DNA of 64,000 nucleotides from an uncultured Lachnotalea sp. (GTDB taxonomy: Bacteria > Bacillota > Clostridia > Lachnospirales > Lachnospiraceae). How positions within the stretch are numbered: the first letter of the stretch is position 1; each line of letters begins with the position of its first letter. This document shows, one piece after another, positions 33,927 to 42,174 of this stretch. Where the stretch lies: positions 1-64,000 of the forward strand of contig CAOKOS010000004.1 in the NCBI GenBank assembly GCA_948470255.1, given 5' to 3'. The notes beneath the pieces were generated by a model. It was not told the DNA's origin. It did not search any database and saw nothing but the letters and a program-made list of their open reading frames with translations. Both the position numbers and the translations under genes were made by a program.

Positions 33927-35561
33927 ATGGCAGCATATACGGCATTATACAGAAAATGGAGGCCCGGGACTTTTGAGGATGTGAAAGGCCAGGATCATAT
34001 TGTCACCGCCTTGAAAAACCAGATCAAGACGGGGCGTATCGGGCATGCATACTTGTTTTGCGGAACCCGCGGGACAGGAAAAACCACCATTGCAAAGATT
34101 TTGGCAAAAGCAGTCAACTGCGAACATCCGGTGGAGGGGAATCCCTGCGGGGAATGTGGCCTTTGCCGTTCGGTGTCCCTGGGGAATTCTGTCAATGTGG
34201 TGGAGATCGATGCCGCTTCCAATAATGGCGTGGACAATATCCGGGAAATCCGCGAGGAAACCAGATACTCTCCGGCGGAGGGAAAGTACCGGGTATATAT
34301 TATTGATGAGGTCCATATGCTGTCCACAGGGGCCTTCAACGCCCTTTTAAAAACATTGGAAGAACCGCCTTCTTATGTGATTTTTATTCTTGCAACCACA
34401 GAAGTCCATAAGATACCGGTGACAGTTCTGTCCAGATGCCAGCGGTATGATTTCCGGAGGATTTCCGGGGAAACCATTGCGGAGAGGCTTTTAGAGATGG
34501 CCGCAGCGGAAAAAATTGAGGCGGAAGAAAAGGCGCTTCGGTATATTGCGAAAAAGGGGGATGGCTCCATGCGTGATGCCATCAGCCTGTTTGATCAATG
34601 TGTGGCTTTTCATTATGGGGAACAGCTTACTTATGAAAAAGTGTTGGAAGTGCTGGGGACTGTGGACAATGAAGTGTTCAGCCGCCTTTTGCGCACTGTG
34701 GCGGCCGGGGATACGGCGGGGAGCCTCCATATAATAGAAGAAATCATCCTTCAGGGAAGGGAACTTTCCCAATTTGTGGTGGATTTTATCTGGTATATGC
34801 GGAATCTCTTGCTGCTGGAAGCTTCCGGTGAGGAGGAAAACCTGGATATGACGGCGGAAGATCTGGGACGGCTTAAAGAGGAAGCAGAACTGGTGGACGG
34901 AGAAACCCTGATGCGCTATATCCGTGTCTTTTCGGAGCTGGTGAATCAAATGCGCTACGCGGCAGGAAAAAGAGTGCTTTTGGAGTTGGCTGTTATCCGC
35001 CTTACAAAGCCGCAGATGGAAGAAAATATGGATTCCCTTGTACAGAGGTTAAAGGAACTGGAAAGGCGCCTGGATGAAGGGGAGTTTACATTACCGAAAG
35101 GGGTCCGGGCTGCTTTGGGGACAGATGGGAATGAACAGGCGGAGACAAAAGACGGAACTGGAGAGGCGGACAATGGCCAATCCGGCGGCAGGAAAGAAAA
35201 CGGCCGGCCCGTATCCCTTCCAAAGGCACAGTATGAGGACTTTATGCTGATAAGGGAGCAGTGGAGCCGCATCATAAAAGAGCTGGGCACTTCCATCCGC
35301 CCGGCGCTTTCAGAAGCAGTGGTGGAACCTTTTGAGGATGGGGGGATTATGCTGGGATTTTGGGATGAAACTTGTTACTTGATCGGAAGCAGGGAATGTG
35401 TCCTTTCGGAGCTGGCAGATTATGTGCGGGTGAATTACCAGAAAGAGATTGTATTTAAGGCCAGGCTCCTTGGCAAAGGAGAAACGGTAAATACCCGTTA
35501 TATCAGTGACGAGGAGCTGAAAACAAAAATTCATATGGACATTGTTACGGAAAATAGTTAG
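33927..35561 (+). CDS. dnaX: DNA polymerase III subunits gamma/tau
   Basis: A 544-residue clamp-loader ATPase that loads the sliding clamp and ties the replisome together. Walker A is GTRGTGKTT, the zinc-binding Cys are in CEHPVEGNPCGECGLC, Walker B is VYIIDEVHML and sensor 1 lies in FILATTEVHKIP. Domain III follows and the C-terminal part from about 390 is a tau-type extension ending TENS. It opens the common dnaX-ybaB-recR cluster. AAAGAAAGG precedes the ATG at 33927. Confidence 0.95.
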   Translation: MAAYTALYRKWRPGTFEDVKGQDHIVTALKNQIKTGRIGHAYLFCGTRGTGKTTIAKILAKAVNCEHPVEGNPCGECGLCRSVSLGNSVNVVEIDAASNNGVDNIREIREETRYSPAEGKYRVYIIDEVHMLSTGAFNALLKTLEEPPSYVIFILATTEVHKIPVTVLSRCQRYDFRRISGETIAERLLEMAAAEKIEAEEKALRYIAKKGDGSMRDAISLFDQCVAFHYGEQLTYEKVLEVLGTVDNEVFSRLLRTVAAGDTAGSLHIIEEIILQGRELSQFVVDFIWYMRNLLLLEASGEEENLDMTAEDLGRLKEEAELVDGETLMRYIRVFSELVNQMRYAAGKRVLLELAVIRLTKPQMEENMDSLVQRLKELERRLDEGEFTLPKGVRAALGTDGNEQAETKDGTGEADNGQSGGRKENGRPVSLPKAQYEDFMLIREQWSRIIKELGTSIRPALSEAVVEPFEDGGIMLGFWDETCYLIGSRECVLSELADYVRVNYQKEIVFKARLLGKGETVNTRYISDEELKTKIHMDIVTENS

Positions 35562-35600
35562 AATGATAGAAGATTTGCAAAATGAAGGAGGAACGTTTTC

Positions 35601-35945
35601 ATGGCAAAGCGTGGAGGATTTCCGGGGGGAATGCCCGGAAACATGAATAACCTGATGAAGCAGGCTCAGAGAATGCAAAGGCAGATGGAAGAAGCGCAAA
35701 AGGAGTTTGAAACAAAGGAATTTACAGCGGCAGCAGGAGGCGGGGCCGTGGAGGTGACGGTTTCCGGCAAAAAGGAAGTGACTGCCATTAAGCTGGCGGA
35801 AGAAGTGGTGGATCCCGATGATATTGAAATGCTTCAGGATCTGATTATGGCAGCCACCAATGAGGCTTTCAGGCAGATGGAGGAAGCTTCAGCCGCCAAT
35901 ATGTCAGGCCTTGCAGGCGGCCTTGGCGGAGGCTTCCCTTTCTGA
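35601..35945 (+). CDS. YbaB/EbfC nucleoid-associated protein
   Basis: A 114-residue DNA-binding protein of the YbaB/EbfC family. The N-terminal Gly/Phe-rich segment ([21 protein letters not shown]) and the conserved core [21 protein letters not shown] are typical, as is the Gly-rich end. It binds DNA as a dimer and is encoded between dnaX and recR in most Firmicutes. The start has GGAGGAACG upstream. Its stop overlaps the recR start. Confidence 0.93.
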   Translation: MAKRGGFPGGMPGNMNNLMKQAQRMQRQMEEAQKEFETKEFTAAAGGGAVEVTVSGKKEVTAIKLAEEVVDPDDIEMLQDLIMAATNEAFRQMEEASAANMSGLAGGLGGGFPF

Positions 35946-36541
35946 TGGACTATTACAGCAGTAAAATTACGGCGTTGATTGAAGAGTTTTCCAGGCTTCC
36001 GGGGATTGGCGCAAAGTCGGCCCAGAGGCTTGCTTTTCATGTGATAAACATGCCCGAAGAACGGGTGAAGGGGCTTGCCCAGGCCCTTGTGGAAGCCAGG
36101 AGCGGGGTTCGCTATTGTAAAGAATGTTTTACTCTGACAGATGAGGAACTTTGCCCCATCTGCGCCAGTGGGAAGAGGGATCATGGCATCATCATGGTAG
36201 TGGAAAATACCAGAGATCTGGCGGCCTATGAAAAAACAGGAAGATATGAAGGAGTGTACCATGTGCTCCATGGGGCTATTTCCCCGGCTCTCGGCATCGG
36301 GCCGGCAGATATCCGCTTAAAAGAACTGATGATGCGGCTTCAGGGCGAAGTGAAGGAGGTTATCATCGCTACTAATTCCAGCCTGGAGGGGGAAACCACA
36401 GCCATGTATTTAAGCAAGCTGATTAAACCCACCGGAATCCGGGTGACGAGAATTGCCAGTGGCGTCCCTGTGGGCGGAGATTTGGAATACATTGATGAAG
36501 TGACGCTGCTTCGCGCGCTGGAAGGCAGGACAGAGCTTTAA
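35945..36541 (+). CDS. recR: Recombination mediator RecR
   Basis: A 198-residue protein that works with RecO to load RecA on gapped DNA. A helix-hairpin-helix ([19 protein letters not shown]), a four-Cys zinc site ([16 protein letters not shown]) and a Toprim domain ([19 protein letters not shown] with Glu, then TTAMYLSKL) are present in order. Length is normal. The ATG shares its first base with the ybaB stop (TGATG), so translation is coupled. Confidence 0.95.
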   Translation: MDYYSSKITALIEEFSRLPGIGAKSAQRLAFHVINMPEERVKGLAQALVEARSGVRYCKECFTLTDEELCPICASGKRDHGIIMVVENTRDLAAYEKTGRYEGVYHVLHGAISPALGIGPADIRLKELMMRLQGEVKEVIIATNSSLEGETTAMYLSKLIKPTGIRVTRIASGVPVGGDLEYIDEVTLLRALEGRTEL

Positions 36542-36594
36542 AGAAAGCGGCGGATCATAGTTTTGTTATGTGTAAAAAAGCATGAACAGGTGAA

Positions 36595-36644
36595 AATACC
36601 GCCGGCTGACAGAAAAATGGACATTTTTGTCAGCCGACGGTATT
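36595..36644 (+). terminator. Hairpin ending dnaX-ybaB-recR
   Basis: Arms at 36595-36611 and 36628-36644 pair over 17 positions with one C-A mismatch. The inner part is AT-rich. The T-run is weak on the plus strand. Confidence 0.6.
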
Positions 36645-36747
36645 TCTGATATTGTATAAAACATTTGAAAAAAATAGATAATTTGGAAAAATCAAACACT
36701 TATATCAATTAAAAGAAAAATAATTTGAAAAAAATCTAAAAATAGTG

Positions 36748-36776
36748 TTGACAAATATTGGGAAGCGTGGTAACAT
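36748..36776 (+). promoter_or_regulatory. Strong promoter with A-tract upstream element
   Basis: TTGACA (36748-36753), a 17-base spacer and TAACAT (36771-36776). The 90 bases upstream (about 36655-36745) are crowded with A-tracts such as TTTGAAAAAAATAGA, as in UP elements of highly expressed stable RNAs. Confidence 0.75.
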
Positions 36777-36782
36777 AAGAAC

Positions 36783-37586
36783 ATAACAAAAACAGACAAT
36801 CTTTAAAAGCAAAGAAGCAGCAAAGAAATCTGACGAGAAAGGATTTCGGAAAACAAATCGGTGTAAAGAAATCGCATTTGGTAAAATCATTCCAGAAGAA
36901 ACAGGAGTCAGTGGCGATTGCATAGGGATATCAGTCAAGATTGGATGAGCCATCGGCTGGGGTGATAAAGGAGCTTTTTCCAACAAGAGAGACGTACCAT
37001 AGAAAAGAAATGGGATCGTCAATGGAAGCTTTAAAAGATTGTTCCCGGAAAAAGGGAAAGGAGGGGATTCCACTGGACACAGAAGCGATACAGCTGAAAA
37101 CTTCATATGATTCTCAGTTGATGGAAGAGACATCCTGTTGGAACCGCCTTCATCATAGAGAGAAGAGATAAAGACGTAAGAATCCGAGTCCATTATAGGA
37201 AAGAGATATAATATCGAAGAAGAAAAATCGGATCAGATGTGATAACATCAATGAGAATCTGAAGTTTTCAGTTATAAAATACCTTATCGGAAAATAAAGC
37301 AAAACTTTCAGGACAGAATGTATATAGTATCATTTGTTTTCGGGCAATTAGCTGGGACTGGATGTTACTTCACAATAAAGAGTAAAAAAATTCAGGAAGG
37401 TTATTTGGCGAAGGTGGATGCTGCGATATATCAAAAGTAGAAAGTGTTTTAGGTAACTAAAGGTTGGAAGATAATGGGACTAAGGCGGACAGGATATCAC
37501 ATATAATTCCTTCGATAAAGAGACAAAATAAAATATTATAAATAAACCAGAGGCTGAACACAAAATAGTGGTTCAGCCTCTTTTTA
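36783..37586 (+). ncRNA. Large structured noncoding RNA candidate
   Basis: About 800 nt lie between a strong promoter and a perfect intrinsic terminator, with no convincing protein. Direct reading finds complementary segments: 36796-36810 with 37028-37042 (14 of 15), and 37094-37105 plus 37109-37116 with 37252-37271 (20 pairs, TAT bulge). Shorter pairings are 36825-36830/36842-36847, 36870-36875/36914-36919, 36991-36994/37017-37020 with 36997-37000/37010-37013 inside, 37042-37046/37054-37058, 37182-37187/37228-37233, 37236-37240/37245-37249, 37301-37309/37440-37450 (one bulge) and 37284-37289/37513-37518. Nested long-range helices suggest an ornate RNA of the size class of GOLLD, ROOL or OLE; I cannot assign a family. 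A decayed gene is the main alternative. Confidence 0.75.
37549..37586 (+). terminator. Perfect terminator of the noncoding RNA
   Basis: AGAGGCTGAAC (37549-37559) and GTTCAGCCTCT (37571-37581) form a perfect 11-pair stem followed by TTTTT. Confidence 0.85.
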
Positions 37587-37643
37587 CTTTATAGGAAATT
37601 ACGTCCTATAAAGCAAAAACGCTCCGAGAGGATCGCACTGCGG
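37587..37643. repeat. Modular hairpin repeat, copy B
   Basis: CTTTATAGGA/TCCTATAAAG forms a hairpin (37587-37613) and is followed by AAAAACGCTCCG and GATCGCACTGCGG. The same two modules, in the same order, are at 11188-11244. This copy joins the noncoding RNA terminator to the truncated end of a lipoprotein gene. Confidence 0.75.
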
Positions 37644-37988
37644 CGTTGCATTGAAAAACACGATGCCGGACTGAATGAGGATTTGCAGCTTGCCGTCTTT
37701 TCTTTGAAATCCGAGTTTACTTTTGGGATCCATTTTAGCCAGTCTGCCATGATCCAGGTCTATCCATGCGTAGCTTTCCGCAAGAGTATCTATTTGACAG
37801 CCGTCATAAAGTCCAAGTTGTTCTTCCGGTTTCACAGGCTTTCCGCTGTGATCCGCTACGTTTACACTTCCTTCTGTTTTCATAAGATGTATGGCGGCGG
37901 ATTTGGGGAAGGGCTGCAGGCGGCAAGGAGCAGGGAAACGGCGGTAAACAACATAAGGATACGATGGAAAGTTTTTGATTGTTTCATT
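37644..37988 (-). pseudogene. FecR-like lipoprotein remnant
   Basis: The start at 37988 has AAGGAGA in front and encodes a lipoprotein signal ending in VSLLLAACSPSP. That frame stops at 37880-37882. A second frame continues with MKTEGSVNVADHSGKPVKPE, GLYDGCQIDTLAESYAWIDL and LQILIQSGIVFFNA, which is a FecR-type beta domain as found in clostridial surface proteins. Right after FFNA the reading frame enters the hairpin repeat and ends 14 codons later. So the gene has a frameshift near the middle of the linker and has lost its 3' part. The usual C-terminal half is absent from the window. Confidence 0.75.
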
Positions 37989-38101
37989 GGGGAAGTCTCC
38001 TTTATTTCAGGAAATGGGGATGGGGAAGGCAGAGATTTATGGAGTTAATTGTACAATAGAATAAAGGGGATTGCAAGGAAAGAAAAATTGTTTAAGTTCT
38101 G

Positions 38102-38130
38102 TTGACTTTGATACTTTAATTCGATATAAT
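38102..38130 (+). promoter_or_regulatory. Promoter of riboswitch-hyuAB operon
   Basis: TTGACT (38102-38107), a 17-base spacer and TATAAT (38125-38130). The transcript would start at about 38137, exactly at the first helix of the leader. Confidence 0.7.
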
Positions 38131-38137
38131 ATTTAAT

Positions 38138-38387
38138 GGTATATATGGGGGAGCGGAGATCATCAGTACCAGAAAAGGGAAAGGGAGATCCGCCGAAAGC
38201 AATGTTTCGCTTGGGTCTGCATCGAACAGGTGCAGGACTGTTTCCGAAGCCCGCCACGTTTCGGAAGAGCACCGTATACCGAAGGCAGGAAATATCCTAT
38301 TTTCGGAATATGTAAAGAAACCGTGATCAAATTACAGAGAATGTGAGAAACAGTCATGTGCATATATCACCGCACATGGCTGTTTTA
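38138..38387 (+). promoter_or_regulatory. Lysine riboswitch (L-box) with attenuator
   Basis: The leader folds into five helices: P1 GGTATAT (38138-38144) with GTATACC (38274-38280); P2 GCGGA (38153-38157) with TCCGC (38189-38193); P3 CGAAA/TTTCG (38194-38209); P4 CTGCATC/GGTGCAG (38217-38235); P5 TTCCGAA/TTCGGAA (38242-38266). The string GGGAGATCCGCCGAAAGC resembles the conserved GGGGAGCGUCGCCGAAGC of the lysC lysine riboswitch. A terminator follows (AACAGTCATGTGC 38349-38361 with GCACATGGCTGTT 38372-38384, then TTTT overlap). GACTGTTTC (38236-38244), overlapping P5, is perfectly complementary to GAAACAGTC (38347-38355) and can act as antiterminator. Lysine binding would therefore switch the operon off. 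Confidence 0.8.
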
Positions 38388-38445
38388 TACGTAAGGACGA
38401 AAAAGGAAGCTTTACAATACAGAGGATATAAAGGAGAGAGAACCA

Positions 38446-40500
38446 TTGAAGAAGATAAGAATCGGTGTCGATGTGGGCGGCACCAATACCGACATCTGTG
38501 CCATTGACGAGGCGACAGGGGAGCTGATGGTTTACAAGCTTCCGTCGTCTTTAAAGGACCAGTCCCAGGCTGTGGTGGGCGGTGTTAAAAAGATCGTGGA
38601 GAAATACGGGCTTGTCTATGAAGAGGTGGATCGTTTTATCCACGGAACCACGGTTGCCACCAATGCGATCCTGGAAACCAGAGGCGCCCGGACGGCCCTC
38701 GTCACCACAAAAGGCTTCCGGGATCTTTTGGAGATCGGAAGGCAGAAGAGGCCGGATCTCTATGACCTGCAGGCGGACAAGGCTCCGGTGTTAGTTCCCA
38801 GGAATCTGCGGTTTGAGCTTTCGGAACGGATGAATTACCGGGGAAAAATTCTGGATGAGTTAAAGGACGAAGAGCTTCTGGAATTGGTGGGGCGTTTGAA
38901 GGAAAGCCATGCGGAGGCTGTGGCCGTCCTGTTTTTGAATGCTTATTTAAACCCGGAGAATGAAGCCAGGGTGAAGGCGGTCATCGAAAAGCACCTGCCT
39001 GGTATTTATATTTCCACTTCCAGCGAGATTTCCAATCAGTTCCGGGAATTTGAGAGGCTTTGCGGCACGGTCCTCAATTCTTTTGTGGGGCCGGAAGTAA
39101 AGAAGTATCTGGACAACCTGAAACATACCCTGGAGCAGATCGGCATCAAAAAAGTGTACATTAACCATTCCAACGGCGGCCTTATGTCCATTAAAGAGGC
39201 GTCGGCTTACCCCATCAAAACGGGGCTTTCCGGTCCGGCTGCCGGGGTCATCGGCGTCCAGTACCTGATGGCTCTGATCGGCGTTAAAAATGTCATTACC
39301 ATTGACGTGGGCGGTACCAGCACCGACATCAGCATGATCGTAGACGGAATCATTGAAAGTTCCAAGGACAAGAATATCAGCGGTTATCCGGTGCGGATTC
39401 CTTCTATTGATATTTCCACCATCGGCGCCGGCGGCGGAAGCATCGCCTGGGTGGACAGTGGAGGAATCTTAAAGGTCGGTCCTCAGAGCGCCGGAGCAGA
39501 GCCGGGGCCTGCCTGCTATAACCGGGGCGGTGAAAAAGCGGCCATTACCGACGCTCGCGTGGTGCTGGGACATTTGAATAACAAAGAGCTTTTGAACGGG
39601 CAGCTTCCCATAGATGCTTCCCTGTCTTTCCAGGCGGTGGAAACGCTTTCTAAGAAGATCGGCATGAATGTGGAGGAGACAGCCAGGGGGATTATCACCG
39701 TGGGTAATTCCAACATTGTGAAGGAAATAAAAAATGTGACGGTGGAAAAAGGCTATAATCCCACGGATTTTGCCCTGGTGGCATTTGGCGGAGCAGGGCC
39801 TCTCCATGCGGCGGAGCTTATGGAAGAACTGAACATGCCCATGGCCATCATCCCGAAGGCCCCCGGCCTTCTGGCGGCTTACGGGCTTTTAACGGAGGAT
39901 ATGCGCAGGGATTTTGTCCAGACCAATGTGATGGATTTAAATCATATTCTGTTTTCGGCCATTACGGACATGTACTGGCGTCTTGAGGGGGAGGCGGAGT
40001 CCTGGTTTGAGAAGGAGCGGATACCGGAGGAAGAGCGGGAGCTTGCCTATTATCTGGATATGCGCTATAAAGGGCAAAACTATGAAATTGCCGTGAACTT
40101 TGATAAAGAAATTGCTTCCATGGAACAGCTTAAGGAGCGGTTTACAGAAACTTACCTGCGGCTTTATGCCTATTCATCGGCAGATGAGATTCAGATTGTG
40201 AACTTCGGCCTTTCAGCCATTGGCCATATCGCAAAGCCGCGGACGGCCAGGGAGGATTATGTGGGCGCGGATTCTTCCGGGGCTGTTATGGGGAGCCGGA
40301 TGGTGCTTATGGAGGATGGAAGCAGGGAGAAGTACCTGCTTTACGACAGGGAGCAGCTCCACTGCGGGAATGTGGTTTTCGGCCCGGCCATTGTGGAACA
40401 GATGGATTCCACGACCATTATTTTGAAGAATCAGAAGGCTGTGGTGGATGAATATTTCAACATGGTCATTACCAGAACAGGAGGGGATTCCAATGAGTAA
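38446..40500 (+). CDS. Hydantoinase/oxoprolinase subunit A (HyuA-like)
   Basis: A 684-residue protein of the N-methylhydantoinase A/5-oxoprolinase family, an actin-fold ATPase that phosphorylates and opens a cyclic amide together with subunit B. IGVDVGGTNTDICAIDEATG and ITIDVGGTSTDISMIVDG are the two phosphate loops; HGTTVATNAILETRGART and GAGGGSIAWVDSGGILKVGP are family blocks. The start is TTG at 38446 with AAAGGAGAG upstream. It overlaps the subunit B gene by eight bases. Substrates of the family include hydantoins, 5-oxoproline and related rings; the lysine riboswitch suggests a lysine-linked compound, which is inference. Confidence 0.88.
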   Translation: MKKIRIGVDVGGTNTDICAIDEATGELMVYKLPSSLKDQSQAVVGGVKKIVEKYGLVYEEVDRFIHGTTVATNAILETRGARTALVTTKGFRDLLEIGRQKRPDLYDLQADKAPVLVPRNLRFELSERMNYRGKILDELKDEELLELVGRLKESHAEAVAVLFLNAYLNPENEARVKAVIEKHLPGIYISTSSEISNQFREFERLCGTVLNSFVGPEVKKYLDNLKHTLEQIGIKKVYINHSNGGLMSIKEASAYPIKTGLSGPAAGVIGVQYLMALIGVKNVITIDVGGTSTDISMIVDGIIESSKDKNISGYPVRIPSIDISTIGAGGGSIAWVDSGGILKVGPQSAGAEPGPACYNRGGEKAAITDARVVLGHLNNKELLNGQLPIDASLSFQAVETLSKKIGMNVEETARGIITVGNSNIVKEIKNVTVEKGYNPTDFALVAFGGAGPLHAAELMEELNMPMAIIPKAPGLLAAYGLLTEDMRRDFVQTNVMDLNHILFSAITDMYWRLEGEAESWFEKERIPEEERELAYYLDMRYKGQNYEIAVNFDKEIASMEQLKERFTETYLRLYAYSSADEIQIVNFGLSAIGHIAKPRTAREDYVGADSSGAVMGSRMVLMEDGSREKYLLYDREQLHCGNVVFGPAIVEQMDSTTIILKNQKAVVDEYFNMVITRTGGDSNE

Positions 40501-42172
40501 GATCAATTCCATTACCCTGGAGGTGATCAGCAACGGCCTTCTTTCCATTGCGGAACAGATGGGGGTCATTCTGACGAAAACGGCCTACAGCACCAACATC
40601 AAGGAGCGTAAGGATCTGTCGGTGGCCATCTTTGACGCCAACGGCAAGGTGCTTTCTCTGGCCCAGCATATCCCCATTCATTTCAGCTCTCTCTTTGGGG
40701 CTGTGGAGGAAGCTTTGAAGCGGTGGGACAAGTCAGAGATCTACGACGGGGACGTGTTCATCGCCAATGACCCTTACACAGGGGGAGGATCCCACCTGCC
40801 AGATATTGCGCTGGTGCGGCCGGTGTTTTATGAAGGGAAGTTAATTGCCTTCGTGGTCAACAACGGCCACCATGCGGACCGTTCCAGAAGGGGGCCGACA
40901 GTTTATGACGAGGGCCTTCGGATCCCTGTGGTAAAGCTTTATGAAAAAGGTGAGCTGAACAGGGATATTTATGACCTGATTCTTTTGAACTTCCAGCTTA
41001 AAGAGGAACGGCGGGGAGACATTCAGGCCCAGTTGATTACCAATCAGTTTGGTGCGGACAAGCTGATTGAACTGTGCAAAAAGATCGGTTTGGAGACGTA
41101 TTTTGAGTTCTGTCAGGAATGGTTAAAATATGGGGAGAAAAAGGCTCGCGCGGCCATTTTGGCCCTGCCGGACGGGGAATATGAGTTTGAAGACATTTTG
41201 GACGATGACGGGAACGGCAATGAGAATTTAAAAATCCGTGTGAAGCTTTGTATCAATGGAGACAGGATCTTGTTTGATTTTTCCGGCAGCCATCCCCAGG
41301 TGCCGGGCCCCTATAACTGTGTGAGGAGCGCCCTTCTTGCCACGGTATATTATTCAGTGAAATGTCTCTTAGATAAGACTATTCCAGCCAATTCGGGATT
41401 TTTTGACAGCATTGAGGTGGAGGCGGAGCCAGGGACCATCGTGTGTGCCAGTGAGCCGGCTCCCACCTTTGACCGGGAAACCACTACCCAGCGGCTGGCG
41501 GACGTGATTTTTGGCGCCTTTGCCAAAATCGACCCGGAAAATGTCATTGCGGCAGGCTGCGGGGCTGTGACTTTTTACAGCATCGCCGGGCAGGATGCCA
41601 GATCCGGAAAGCCTTATGTCTATGTGGAGACCATCGGCGGCGGCAACGGCGCAAGATATAACAAAGACGGGCTGGATGCAGTTCAGGTTCACATGACCAA
41701 CAGCTCCAACCTGCCCATCGAATCATTGGAGATGGAGTATCCGCTCTTGGTGGAGGAATACGCCCTGGAAGAAGATTCTGGCGGCCCGGGGAAATATCGG
41801 GGCGGGCTGGGGATCCGCAGAGGTATCCGTGTTCTTCCCGACAGTGAGAACACCATGCTGGCGGCGGCCTCCACGGAGCGGATACGCACGAAGCCCTGGG
41901 GGCTTTCGGGAGGCCTCGGCGGAGCAACTTCTTATCTGGATATCTGCCGCGAGGGCAGAAAGATCAATGAGGCCAACAAGGTGAGGAATGTCCCTCTGGA
42001 GGCGGGAGATACGGTAACTTTGGTTTCGGCCGGGGGCGGCGGATATGGCGACCCGAAGCTTCGGGAACGGGAACGGGTGGCCCGCGACTACGAAGAAGGA
42101 AAAATCAGCCTGGAGACATGGAAGGCATGTTATCCGGCTTTGGAAAAAACAACAGGAAGAGGAGGAATTTAG
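40493..42172 (+). CDS. Hydantoinase/oxoprolinase subunit B (HyuB-like)
   Basis: A 559-residue protein of the HyuB family, catalytic partner of subunit A. Family blocks are SITLEVISNGLLSIAEQMGV, NIKERKDLSVAIFDANG, DVFIANDPYTGGGSHLPDIA, NNGHHADRSRRGP, and GAVTFYSIAGQD with SSNLPIESLEMEYPLLVEEY. The C-terminus has TLVSAGGGGYGDP. An ATG at 40493 with AGGAGGGG before it is chosen over one at 40448. The stop is three bases before the transporter start, so all three genes form one operon. Confidence 0.88.
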   Translation: MSKINSITLEVISNGLLSIAEQMGVILTKTAYSTNIKERKDLSVAIFDANGKVLSLAQHIPIHFSSLFGAVEEALKRWDKSEIYDGDVFIANDPYTGGGSHLPDIALVRPVFYEGKLIAFVVNNGHHADRSRRGPTVYDEGLRIPVVKLYEKGELNRDIYDLILLNFQLKEERRGDIQAQLITNQFGADKLIELCKKIGLETYFEFCQEWLKYGEKKARAAILALPDGEYEFEDILDDDGNGNENLKIRVKLCINGDRILFDFSGSHPQVPGPYNCVRSALLATVYYSVKCLLDKTIPANSGFFDSIEVEAEPGTIVCASEPAPTFDRETTTQRLADVIFGAFAKIDPENVIAAGCGAVTFYSIAGQDARSGKPYVYVETIGGGNGARYNKDGLDAVQVHMTNSSNLPIESLEMEYPLLVEEYALEEDSGGPGKYRGGLGIRRGIRVLPDSENTMLAAASTERIRTKPWGLSGGLGGATSYLDICREGRKINEANKVRNVPLEAGDTVTLVSAGGGGYGDPKLRERERVARDYEEGKISLETWKACYPALEKTTGRGGI

Positions 42173-42174
42173 AA

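Noticed and set aside
36941-37171. 76-codon open frame inside the noncoding RNA unit
   Set aside because: No ribosome binding site, no recognisable domain, and it is crossed by the long-range helices.
36783-37586. Self-splicing intron, tmRNA or RNase P RNA as explanation for the RNA unit
   Set aside because: No recognisable catalytic core, tag-peptide frame or RNase P conserved segments were seen, and the unit has its own promoter and terminator.
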